From contig CAUCQW010000002.1 of NCBI GenBank assembly GCA_958445065.1, positions 113,379 to 177,378 on the forward strand: DNA of 64,000 nucleotides. The letters run 5' to 3'. Position 1 is the stretch's first letter. Each line of letters begins with the position of its first letter. The position numbers and the translations under genes were made by a program. The stretch comes from an uncultured Collinsella sp. (GTDB lineage: Bacteria > Actinomycetota > Coriobacteriia > Coriobacteriales > Coriobacteriaceae). Below are positions 42,581-50,405 of the stretch, one piece after another. The notes under the pieces are model-generated. The model worked only from the letters and a program-made list of their open reading frames with translations. It made no database searches and was not told the DNA's origin.

Positions 42581-45382
42581 CTACACGTCCGAGCCGCTCT
42601 CAGAACTCTCAGAACCCTGCTTCGGCTCGTTGCGCTTCTTCTTGCGGCCGCGCACGCGCTTGCGGCGGCGGAACTCGTCCTGCGGGGCGACATTCTCGGC
42701 CGTACCGCCGTGCTTTGCCGCATCGAGTGCCTCTCGCGCCTTCTTCTCGGCCCACTCGTTCGGGTCCGTGGAGAACAGCTCATAGAGGTGGTTGTCTGTC
42801 GGGAACTCGCCCTTGATCGGGACGCGGGCGGAGCCGAAGACGAGAAGGCCCCATCCGCGCGGGGCGCCCTCATCGATGCAGGCGACCTCGAGGGGGGACA
42901 GGCCCAAGGCATCTGCCCAGTAGTCGCGGTCCTCCTTGGACTGCTTCAGCAGCATGATGAAGTCGGAGTTCTTGACGATGGCGTTGGCGTCCTGGTTGCG
43001 GATCATGGATTCGGTCGACTGCGTGATGCCCGTCAGGTACATGCCGAACTTACGGCACTCGTTGGCGAATCGGCGGAAGTAGTTGAGGACCGACGGGTAC
43101 TTGAACAGCGACTCCATCTCCTCGATATACAGCCATGTCCTTCGGCCGTGGTCAAAGTTGCTGTACATGATGTTTCGCACCGTCTCGCAGAACGAGATGA
43201 GCGCGAAGACGAGCATGGAGTCGGGCACGTCCTTGAAGTTCAATCCGACGGTGCGGGCCGTGAGGTCGATGTCGGTCGCATGGTTGAAGAAGTTCGAGTA
43301 GCCGCTGACGAAGCGCTCGTAGCGCAGGGCGATGTTCTGCGCCATCGGCTCGGGCTGGCGCTTCAGCTCCTCGTAGAAATCCTCGAGGATCGGCTCGCGG
43401 CCGCCCTCCATGTTGTAGCGGCGGAAGATGTTCTCGACGCAACGCTGGATGATGGAGCGCTCCTCCTCGGAGAATACGGTCATGGTCTCGTTGGCCGCGG
43501 CCGCCGCCTGCGCGATCATGGCGTCCGCCTTGAAAGCGACCTGCGTGCCGAAATCCTCGGATTCGCGGCGCTTGTCCATGCCGAGCGGGTTCAGGTGCGC
43601 GTTGAGGCCGACGCCGAACGACGCATAGGTGCCGCCCGCATGCTCGACCAGCAGCTTGTATTCGCCGGCGCGGTCGAAGATGATCACCTGGTCGTCGGGT
43701 TTCGAGAGCAGCGTTCCCTCGATCTCGTTCTTGGCGAAGAATCCCTTGCCGGATCCCGTCTTGCCGGAGATGAAGCCGACGGGACTTGCCAGGTTGGCTC
43801 GGTTGCCGAACACGAGGTTGTTCGACAGTTTGTTCTGGTAGTACCAGCTACCGCCCTCCTGCTCGAGCTCCTGGGTGGCGAAAGGGACGAAGATGCACGC
43901 CTCCGACGTGGTGAAGGGTCGCGAGATTTCGATATGGTTGAGGCCGAGGGGCAGGATCGAGTTCAGGCCCTGGCGCTGGCGGTACTCGAGGGTCTCGACC
44001 TGCACGCCCGCGGAGGACGCGACGTCGAGGATCTGCAGCACCTGCTCGGTCAGCTTCTCGGGGGACTCCGCCCACGTGAAGATGAGGCCGGAGAACATGA
44101 AGAGGTGCTGCTGCTGGCCTTGGAGCTGCGTGAGCAGGTCCTCGGTCTCCTCGCGCGAATAGCGCAGCTCGGAGGGCAGAATCGAATAGTCGTAGCCCTG
44201 CTGGACGGCCTTCTTTTGCTCCTCGATGGTCTCGGCGTCGATCCACGCGCGGCGGGTCTTGACGAAGTTGATTGCCTTGGACTTCTCCATGGGCTGGAGG
44301 TACCAGGTCACCTCGATGGGCATCGACATGTTCACGAGGTTCGCGACGACCGTGTCCTCGAGGGGGGAGTCGTACTTGCGCATGACAAGGACCTGACAGT
44401 ACTTGTCGTCGACCTTGAAGTACATGTTCGAGCCGTCGGGCTTGAAGTTGATGCTCATCGGCGCGATGAAGTCCTTGGAGCTGTCGGGGCTGTAGATCGA
44501 CAGGTCGCGCTCGTAATCGAACGAGAACTTCCGGTCGGGGCGCAGGAGCGATTGGAGGACGGAGAGGCGCTCGAGTCCCGTCATCGGCGTGACGTCGCAG
44601 CGAATCTGCTCGAAATTGCCCGTGAGGTCGGTATTGATGCGCGAGAAGCGCGTGCGTGCCTCGATGGGGTTGTTCGCATGGATGCCGATCGTCATATAGC
44701 GGGCGCGTTTGATATTCGACACGCCCTCCGCGAGCTTATCGGAGAGCACCTCGTTCATCGTCTCGGCGTCCTCCTTGAGGACGTCGTTCGCCTGGCGTGA
44801 CGGGTCGTAGAACTGGCGGTCGCGGATCTGGTCGTGGCGCAGCGGGGTGTTGATGACGGAGAACTGCACCGTGGTGTCGGCGGGGAAGTAGTTGTAGATA
44901 TCGCACATCGCCGCGAGGATGGTCTTCTGGTCGTCGTCGCGGGCGTTCTGGTAGGTGATGTCGTCGAAGGAGAGGGTCTCGGAGTAATAACCGTCCTCGA
45001 CCTCGCAGATGCCGTTCTCGAACATTCGGTTGTAGCCGATCGCATCGACCACGTTCTTCGCGTTGTCGCGGCGGCGGCGCTGCTCGGCGGTGAGCTTGTC
45101 GCTCTTGGAGCTGCGCTCCTTGAGCTTCTTTGTCACCTCGGCGGCGCTTTTGGCCTGCGTGCGCTCGGCCTCCTTCGCCGCGGCGCGGGCGTCGCGGATC
45201 TCGTTGCGCTTGGCGGCGAGCTCGCGGTCGAGTTCCTTGTGGACCTTCTTGACATAGCGCTTTCGCTCGCGCTTGCTCATCTTCGCATACTCGGGATCGA
45301 GTTCGAATCCGACCTCGCCCGGGCGGCGGAGACCCGCGGCGAGCGTCTCCATGTTCTTGAAGCTCTCGTTCTTGTTAGCCAT
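42581..45382 (-). CDS. virB4: VirB4-type T4SS ATPase
   Basis: 933 residues from ATG 45382, overlapping the PrgI stop (TAATG). A very charged N-terminal 110 residues with Arg/Lys/Glu coil precede the VirB4 core. Walker A GFISGKTGSGKGFFAK lies near residues 531-546, with Gly instead of Ser/Thr after Lys; Walker B TWLYIEEMESL is near 745. The C-terminal segment KNSDFIMLLKQSKEDRDYWADALGL is typical. VirB4 is the essential energy source and scaffold of conjugation machines. The nonstandard Walker A deserves a check. Confidence 0.93.
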   Translation of the reverse strand: MANKNESFKNMETLAAGLRRPGEVGFELDPEYAKMSKRERKRYVKKVHKELDRELAAKRNEIRDARAAAKEAERTQAKSAAEVTKKLKERSSKSDKLTAEQRRRRDNAKNVVDAIGYNRMFENGICEVEDGYYSETLSFDDITYQNARDDDQKTILAAMCDIYNYFPADTTVQFSVINTPLRHDQIRDRQFYDPSRQANDVLKEDAETMNEVLSDKLAEGVSNIKRARYMTIGIHANNPIEARTRFSRINTDLTGNFEQIRCDVTPMTGLERLSVLQSLLRPDRKFSFDYERDLSIYSPDSSKDFIAPMSINFKPDGSNMYFKVDDKYCQVLVMRKYDSPLEDTVVANLVNMSMPIEVTWYLQPMEKSKAINFVKTRRAWIDAETIEEQKKAVQQGYDYSILPSELRYSREETEDLLTQLQGQQQHLFMFSGLIFTWAESPEKLTEQVLQILDVASSAGVQVETLEYRQRQGLNSILPLGLNHIEISRPFTTSEACIFVPFATQELEQEGGSWYYQNKLSNNLVFGNRANLASPVGFISGKTGSGKGFFAKNEIEGTLLSKPDDQVIIFDRAGEYKLLVEHAGGTYASFGVGLNAHLNPLGMDKRRESEDFGTQVAFKADAMIAQAAAAANETMTVFSEEERSIIQRCVENIFRRYNMEGGREPILEDFYEELKRQPEPMAQNIALRYERFVSGYSNFFNHATDIDLTARTVGLNFKDVPDSMLVFALISFCETVRNIMYSNFDHGRRTWLYIEEMESLFKYPSVLNYFRRFANECRKFGMYLTGITQSTESMIRNQDANAIVKNSDFIMLLKQSKEDRDYWADALGLSPLEVACIDEGAPRGWGLLVFGSARVPIKGEFPTDNHLYELFSTDPNEWAEKKAREALDAAKHGGTAENVAPQDEFRRRKRVRGRKKKRNEPKQGSESSESGSDV

Positions 45383-45882
45383 TAGTCGCTCCAAAAGTCT
45401 TCAATCTGTCTCTTGTTGGGGTCTTTGATAGTCATCGGCTCGAGCTGACCGCCCGGCTCCCACATCTCGATGCCGTTGGTCTTGTAGAGCTTTTCCAGCT
45501 TCTTGCCGTTGGCCTTATTGCGGGCATCCGCATATTCCTTCTCGAGTGCATCCGCCTCGGACTTGAATTCGCCGCGGTTGCTGGCGCTGACGTAGACCAG
45601 GCACTGCTCGTTGAAGTTGTGCGCGAGCCACAGCGGCGCGAACTTCTCGAAATTCAAGCCGTGGGGCGTATAGAAGCCGAGCAGCGCGGCCGGTGCGGCG
45701 GCGAGCCAGACGAGGTAGATGACGTCGTTGATGTCCACATGGAACACGAACGTGCAGAGCATGCCGAATGCCAGGGCACTGCCCACCGCCGCACCGATGC
45801 AGATGATCGTGCGTGCGGTGAGGCCGCCGATGACCTTGGGCTGATACTCGGTTACATCCTTGTGGACGGGAACCGACAGCAC
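45382..45882 (-). CDS. PrgI/VirB3-like T4SS membrane protein
   Basis: 166 residues. The N-terminus VPVHKDVTEYQPKVIGGLTARTI is characteristic of PrgI-family proteins, followed by two helices (about 25-45 and 53-72) and a cytoplasmic tail. PrgI is the Gram-positive counterpart of VirB3 and is always next to VirB4. It lies 4 bp from the VirB2-like gene. Confidence 0.88.
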   Translation of the reverse strand: MLSVPVHKDVTEYQPKVIGGLTARTIICIGAAVGSALAFGMLCTFVFHVDINDVIYLVWLAAAPAALLGFYTPHGLNFEKFAPLWLAHNFNEQCLVYVSASNRGEFKSEADALEKEYADARNKANGKKLEKLYKTNGIEMWEPGGQLEPMTIKDPNKRQIEDFWSD

Positions 45883-45886
45883 CCGT

Positions 45887-46177
45887 TTAGCCTCGCACCC
45901 AGCTGGTGTCGAGCGTGCCGAAGTAAAGCGCTGCGGCCGAGACGATGACGCCGCCGATCAGCGTGCCGACGCCGGCTGCGATAGCCGCGCCGTTGCCGGA
46001 TGCGCCGTTGTGGACGTTGATGCCGATGGTGACGCCGCCCCAGACGACCATGATGGCGCCCAGCATCTGAATACCGCCTTTGAGCAGGGAGGTGATGTTG
46101 CCGAGGATGCCGCCGGCGGAATCGAGCTGTCCGAGCTGGACGGTGGCGACGGCGAGGGCGTGGTAAATCGGGTTCAT
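45887..46177 (-). CDS. VirB2-like T4SS subunit
   Basis: 96 residues with an N-terminal amphipathic segment and two hydrophobic helices (about 37-52 and 66-85) separated by a Gly/Asn/Ala-rich turn, the size and layout of Gram-positive VirB2-like pore or pilin-like subunits. GAAAGGA precedes the ATG. It is the first gene of the T4SS operon. An imperfect class A-like GCTACTTGGTCG lies about 40 bp upstream. Confidence 0.7.
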   Translation of the reverse strand: MNPIYHALAVATVQLGQLDSAGGILGNITSLLKGGIQMLGAIMVVWGGVTIGINVHNGASGNGAAIAAGVGTLIGGVIVSAAALYFGTLDTSWVRG

Positions 46178-46243
46178 ATGTGATCCTTTCAGGTGGGTCG
46201 GCGCAGATGTGCTAAATCGACCAAGTAGCTTGAAAATGCTTCA

Positions 46244-46273
46244 TTGGTCCAATTGCGCCGAATGTGTTACTAT
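46244..46273 (+). promoter_or_regulatory. Promoter of the ncRNA with overlapping inverted repeat
   Basis: TTGGTC (46244-46249), an 18-bp spacer and TACTAT (46268-46273) form a sigma-70-type promoter pointing right. GACCAAGTAGC (46219-46229) and GCTTCATTGGTC (46238-46249) form an inverted repeat across the -35, a likely operator that could also affect the divergent VirB2 operon. Confidence 0.55.
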
Positions 46274-46279
46274 TCCTAT

Positions 46280-46450
46280 GCGCCGAGAGGCGCCAGGGTG
46301 AAGAGGTTCGTGAGAACCGCTGTCATCTCCTGTCTAGCGCACCCATGAACTGTTTGGGGCCCGAAAGGGAATGCAGGTAGGCCGTTCGCGGCCGGGGTGC
46401 GCACCGCAAATCAAGGCGTCGGGCCGTCTCTGGTCCGGCGCTTTTCTTTT
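46280..46450 (+). ncRNA. Candidate structured non-coding RNA
   Basis: A promoter, about 170 nt without a plausible gene, and a strong terminator (46416-46450: GCGTCGGGCC pairs with GGTCCGGCGC by two wobbles, then TTTTCTTTT) define a stable transcript. Four hairpins have classic tetraloops: GCGCC-GAGA-GGCGC (46280-46293), GGTTC-GTGA-GAACC (46305-46318), CCC-GAAA-GGG (46360-46369) and GGCCG-TTCG-CGGCC (46380-46393). GGGTG and CACCC (46296-46344) close a multibranch loop. I do not recognise the RNA; SRP, 6S, RNase P and tmRNA signatures are absent. Confidence 0.65.
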
Positions 46451-46559
46451 CCAGATGCTTCGACAGGCATGCGATCCTCCGTACGGGGTACGGGCCGGCG
46501 GAGCGCCGGCCTCATGGACGCCCCGAAGATACACGGCGCGGCCGAAAGGCACCCACGTC

Positions 46560-46574
46560 TTGCCGCAGCGGCAA
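46560..46574. promoter_or_regulatory. Class B palindrome without assigned target
   Basis: Exact TTGCCGCAGCGGCAA between VirD4 and the ncRNA. No good start lies 55-95 bp away on either strand, so it may serve an unseen RNA or be an orphan site. Confidence 0.6.
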
Positions 46575-46613
46575 CATCGAGGCATTCGCGCAGTTAACGA
46601 CCTCGGGCAGATG

Positions 46614-46648
46614 CAAAAAAGGGGCTCGCCGGACGCTCCCGTGAACCC
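46614..46648 (-). terminator. Rho-independent terminator of the VirD4 unit
   Basis: GGGGCTC pairs with GAACCCC around a small inner hairpin, followed on the minus strand by TTTTTTGC. Confidence 0.8.
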
Positions 46649-46678
46649 CTTGCACAGAATCAATAGAGCCGCTGCCCT

Positions 46679-48784
46679 CTATTCCGCCTTGCCGGTTGAA
46701 TCCGTATCGCGGGACTTGTAGTGCTTGCCGACCTCGGCATCCGATCGACCACGCAAAGGCATCCGCCGCGGCATCGACTTGGATTGACTCGCGAGGCGTG
46801 CGGAGTACTCGCGTTCCTCGCGGCGGCGCTTCTCCGCCATGTACTTCTTGATATCGAATCCGGGCGTATCGGCCATCATCCTGTAGTTCGGATGCTCCGT
46901 GAGCGGGTACTTCTCATCGACGATGGGGTTGGCGCCGTTGATGAGCACGACGCATTCCGTCTTGGGGAGCTTTGCCACCTCGGCGGGATCGATGAGGGCG
47001 CGGCCGACGGTCTGGCCGCTCTTCGACCAGCTGCCCTGTCCTCCGTGGCTCTGAGAGTAGTTCTCCTGGAAGACGGTCTGCTGGCCGCAAGAATCGGAGA
47101 TGAACTCGCAGGTCGAGGTCGTGCCCTTGTTGGCCTTGCCGCCGCCGAGATAAAGGACGGTATCGCAGCAGCCCACGATGGAGTCGGCGGTCGCCTCGTC
47201 GTAGAGCTCGGCGAGCTGGGACTTGGCCTGCAAGATGACCGACATCGCGATGTTTCGCGAGCGCAGGACGGAGATGAAGCCCGAGATGTCGGCGGGAAGC
47301 GACAGGGAGCGGTACTCGTCGAGGATGAAGTTGACCGGGCGCGGCAGCTTGCCGTTGTATTTCTCCAAGGCCTTGTGGCACAGGACTCGCACCGTCTGGT
47401 AGACCATCATTCCGTGCAGAAAGCCCAGCGTCCTTTGGTCCGTGTCGTCGAAGATGGCGAAGATCGCGTTCTTCGAGTCTGGGTCTCCGAAGCGCTCGAG
47501 GTGCATCTGATCCTCGCCGACGACAAGCTGCTTCACTTCGGCGGCGGTGAACGGCGCCAGGCGTGCGTTGCAGGTGATCAGAATCGACTTGAGCGTCTTA
47601 CCGGCTGCGGACTGGAACTTGCGGTAGTTCTCCAAGGCGTAGTCCTCGGTGGGGTCGAACCCGCGCTTTCCGTTCTTGTGGACGTTGTCATACGGTCGCT
47701 TGTTGTCCGAATGACGGCGGAAGGCCGACGGGACGAGGTCGAAGCGCTCGCCGTCCGCGCCGGTGTAGACCGAGATCTCCTCCGGTGCGTCCGAGGGGGT
47801 CGGGTTCTGAGCTGCACGCTCCTTGACCTCGGGATTCTTCGGGTTGCGCTTGACCCGTCGCATACCGGTCTCGATTTCGTCGAAGATGAGGTCCAGCGGG
47901 CTCTTGTAGTTCTCGTTGGACTCGGATGCCTTGGCCATCGACAGCAGCTTGAGAAGGCCGCCGATGTTGTAGTCCTGGGCGGGGCAGTAGTCGCGCATGA
48001 ACGCGATGAGCGCCATGTAGAGCATCTTCTCGGACTTCTCCCAAAACGGGTCTCCCGAGCTGGACTTGGGAGGCGTCGTCATGGAGATGAGAAGTCCCGC
48101 GAACGACTGGATTTCGAGGTCGGTCCTGACGTAGTGGAGCGGGTTGTAGATCAGGGAGCGGTCGGGGAAGAACGTGTTGAACGAGCGGATCTCATAGCCG
48201 TTGTTCGTGAGCATGTTGCCGACATCGAGCAGGAGGTCGCCCTTGGGGTCGGTGATGAACAGGTCGGAATTCATCTGGCACACGTTGGGCTTCACATAGT
48301 AGCGCGTCTTGCCTGCGCCCGAGCCGCCGATGACCAGCACGTTCATGTTGCCGTCGTAGTTCATCGAGAAGCCCTCGCGGCTCCAAGCGCGACCGGTGCT
48401 CTTCGAGAGAAGCAGCGCGTTCGCAGATCCTTGCGGATTTTTATCCTCGATGAAAGGCGCGAGTTCCTCGGTGGTGGCCCACCGCGCCGAACCGTGCTCC
48501 TCGCCGACTCGGGTGTTCTTCTGCCCATAGACCAGGCACACCATGGCAATTGCCCAAGGGATGCAGATTCCGAGGAGCATGCCGAGCATGCCGGCGTCGT
48601 TCGTCAACAGACGGAACGGATGGGCGGCGATGAAGCCCCACATCTCCGCAGGGGCGGCCGTGAGGCCCTCGAGCATATCCGAATAGGAGCAGGCGCAGTC
48701 GACGAACCTGTTGCCGAGGTAGGCGAAGGGGAGGGTGGCAGCCGCCGCGCCCAAAAGCGGCGCCACCTCTTTCGTGACCTTCAT
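46679..48784 (-). CDS. virD4: VirD4/TraG-type coupling protein (T4CP)
   Basis: 701 residues. Two N-terminal helices (about 8-27 and 60-85) anchor the protein. Walker A VLVIGGSGAGKTRYYVKPN near 146-164 and Walker B NFILDEYRSLSLPADISGF near 484-502 are clear. FLHGMMVYQTVRV and CEFISDSCG match TraG-family regions. T4CPs select and feed DNA and protein substrates into the T4SS, so this is the expected receptor for secretion signals. It overlaps the start of nothing but follows the PcfB-like gene by a shared base. Confidence 0.95.
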   Translation of the reverse strand: MKVTKEVAPLLGAAAATLPFAYLGNRFVDCACSYSDMLEGLTAAPAEMWGFIAAHPFRLLTNDAGMLGMLLGICIPWAIAMVCLVYGQKNTRVGEEHGSARWATTEELAPFIEDKNPQGSANALLLSKSTGRAWSREGFSMNYDGNMNVLVIGGSGAGKTRYYVKPNVCQMNSDLFITDPKGDLLLDVGNMLTNNGYEIRSFNTFFPDRSLIYNPLHYVRTDLEIQSFAGLLISMTTPPKSSSGDPFWEKSEKMLYMALIAFMRDYCPAQDYNIGGLLKLLSMAKASESNENYKSPLDLIFDEIETGMRRVKRNPKNPEVKERAAQNPTPSDAPEEISVYTGADGERFDLVPSAFRRHSDNKRPYDNVHKNGKRGFDPTEDYALENYRKFQSAAGKTLKSILITCNARLAPFTAAEVKQLVVGEDQMHLERFGDPDSKNAIFAIFDDTDQRTLGFLHGMMVYQTVRVLCHKALEKYNGKLPRPVNFILDEYRSLSLPADISGFISVLRSRNIAMSVILQAKSQLAELYDEATADSIVGCCDTVLYLGGGKANKGTTSTCEFISDSCGQQTVFQENYSQSHGGQGSWSKSGQTVGRALIDPAEVAKLPKTECVVLINGANPIVDEKYPLTEHPNYRMMADTPGFDIKKYMAEKRRREEREYSARLASQSKSMPRRMPLRGRSDAEVGKHYKSRDTDSTGKAE

Positions 48785-50259
48785 TAGCGGTTCACCGTCT
48801 CGAGCGAGACGTCCTTCTCGGCTTGGGCAGCGGAGCGGGATGCGACATATGCGGCCTCTTCGCCCTTGTCACTCATCAGCTCGTCGATGTTGCGTTCCTT
48901 CATGCTGACGGGCTCGTAATCGGGGTCGTCATCGATACATTCGGCATCCGAATCGAGCTTGTCGGGCGTCCCGTCCCCATCGCGGTCCTCGGCGGCATCG
49001 CGAATGCCGTCTCCGTCGGAGTCCCCGGTGCCGGGGGCATCCTGCCCATCGGCATAGGGCGTGGAGAGGTCACCGTTATGGGCATCGGGGCGAGCCTGGA
49101 CGCAGTCCGCCGTGGTCTTGCTGTTGGAGATATCCTCGTGTAGCTCGGCCTTGCGGGTCTCGCGCGACAGCGCCTCGTCCGCATCGGCGGCGCTCAAATC
49201 GCCATCGGCTCGGACTGCCGGCGCGGACTCCACCGTCTTCTCGGCCAGTTCCTCCTCGGCGATAGCCTCCGTGGATTCAGGTCCGGTCTTGCCGTCTGCG
49301 GCGTTGCCGGCGGGACTCTCCTCACCGCGTGTCTCATCGACGTCATCGAGACTCGGGGCGAAGACCCCGCCATCGTCCGGGTCGCGCACATCATGATCTG
49401 GGTCTACACCCTCATCTGCACGCTCATCGGCATCTGCACGATTATCGTCTCCATGCTCGGGCTCGACCTCGGACGTCGGCATATCGACACCCATATCGCC
49501 GCCTGCCTCGTCATACCCATCGGTCCCATCTTCGATGAGCGGAGGTTCGAATTCCACGCCGATGCGGTCCTTGTAGCGCTGGCGCATGAACAGCTCGCCG
49601 CGCTCGGGTCCCATGGCTTGGATCTTCTTTCCCTCGATATCGAGGGCTTCCAGGGCGCGGTCCCTATCGCCGACGTTGACGATGACCTGGTTGCCGATAT
49701 GGCGGGCGTTGATGTCGTAATCCTGCAGGACGGAGCAATAGTAGGCGGCGTTGAACGAGGATGCCTCGTTCTCGAACTCTCCGAACGTGAAACGCGTGCA
49801 GTCCCCATCTGGCAGGCTTTTGATATAGCCCTTGTCCGCTTCGCCCTTATCGAGTTTGTCGAGATTGATGATGCGGGCGGCATATCGATGGTCTCGGCTG
49901 ATGTCGTAGATGGCATCTTGAATGGTGTGGGTGTGCTTCCCTTTGCTGTCCTTTCCGTCTTTCGGATGGACGAGAAAGTGGCCGACGACGGTGGAGTTGG
50001 CGAAAAGTTTCGGGGAGATCTGCTTCAACTCGCGCAGGGTCGTCTGCGCTTCGGCGGGAGAATCGAACCAAGTCGTCGTATAGTCTTGTTTTTTCATCCC
50101 CTTGCCGTTGTTCGATAGGCCCTTGGCCGCCGCCTTGGCGTCTCGGGCTTCTGCTCGCAAGCGGTTCGACTCATTGATTTTGTTCCTGAGCATCTCCCTG
50201 CCGAACATCTCGAGTATGTTGAGCAGCTTGATTCCAGCCTCATCTGAAATTGATGGCAT
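48784..50259 (-). CDS. PcfB/DUF3801-like coupling-protein partner with Ca-binding repeats and tag
   Basis: 491 residues from ATG 50259. The N-terminal half resembles a divergent PcfB/DUF3801 protein (NILEMFGREMLRNKI, later AYYCSVLQDYDINARHIGNQVIV), which in pCF10 binds the coupling protein and relaxase; its position directly before VirD4 supports this. A long acidic linker then includes thrombospondin-3-like DSDGDGIRDAAEDRDGDG, a calcium-binding pattern. A tag-like SLDDVDETRGEE sits mid-protein and NIDELMSDKGEEA near the C terminus. No relaxase HUH motif is present. Confidence 0.6.
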   Translation of the reverse strand: MPSISDEAGIKLLNILEMFGREMLRNKINESNRLRAEARDAKAAAKGLSNNGKGMKKQDYTTTWFDSPAEAQTTLRELKQISPKLFANSTVVGHFLVHPKDGKDSKGKHTHTIQDAIYDISRDHRYAARIINLDKLDKGEADKGYIKSLPDGDCTRFTFGEFENEASSFNAAYYCSVLQDYDINARHIGNQVIVNVGDRDRALEALDIEGKKIQAMGPERGELFMRQRYKDRIGVEFEPPLIEDGTDGYDEAGGDMGVDMPTSEVEPEHGDDNRADADERADEGVDPDHDVRDPDDGGVFAPSLDDVDETRGEESPAGNAADGKTGPESTEAIAEEELAEKTVESAPAVRADGDLSAADADEALSRETRKAELHEDISNSKTTADCVQARPDAHNGDLSTPYADGQDAPGTGDSDGDGIRDAAEDRDGDGTPDKLDSDAECIDDDPDYEPVSMKERNIDELMSDKGEEAAYVASRSAAQAEKDVSLETVNR

Positions 50260-50405
50260 GTCCTCTACCTCCAAAGGTCGCTGTGACCAAGCCCAATGCT
50301 CAGTCACAGCGCAGGCTACATCGGAGGGAGAGGACCCCTTCGGGTCGTGCCGCGGCGGCTAGATTCAACCGTTTCGCATCGACTCAACGGGAGTGAAGGT
50401 ACCAT

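Noticed and set aside
46214..46230. Tenth class A box before the VirB2-like operon
   Set aside because: GCTACTTGGTCG lacks one base and the terminal CCC, and is only about 40 bp from the start; it is part of an inverted repeat instead.
46334..46663. Open frame of about 110 residues across the VirD4 terminator and ncRNA
   Set aside because: No ribosome site, crosses a terminator and structured RNA, and amino-acid composition is unlike the real proteins.
48784..50259. Relaxase for the gene before VirD4
   Set aside because: No HUH histidine triad or catalytic Tyr motif. Position and sequence fit a PcfB/DUF3801-like adaptor better.
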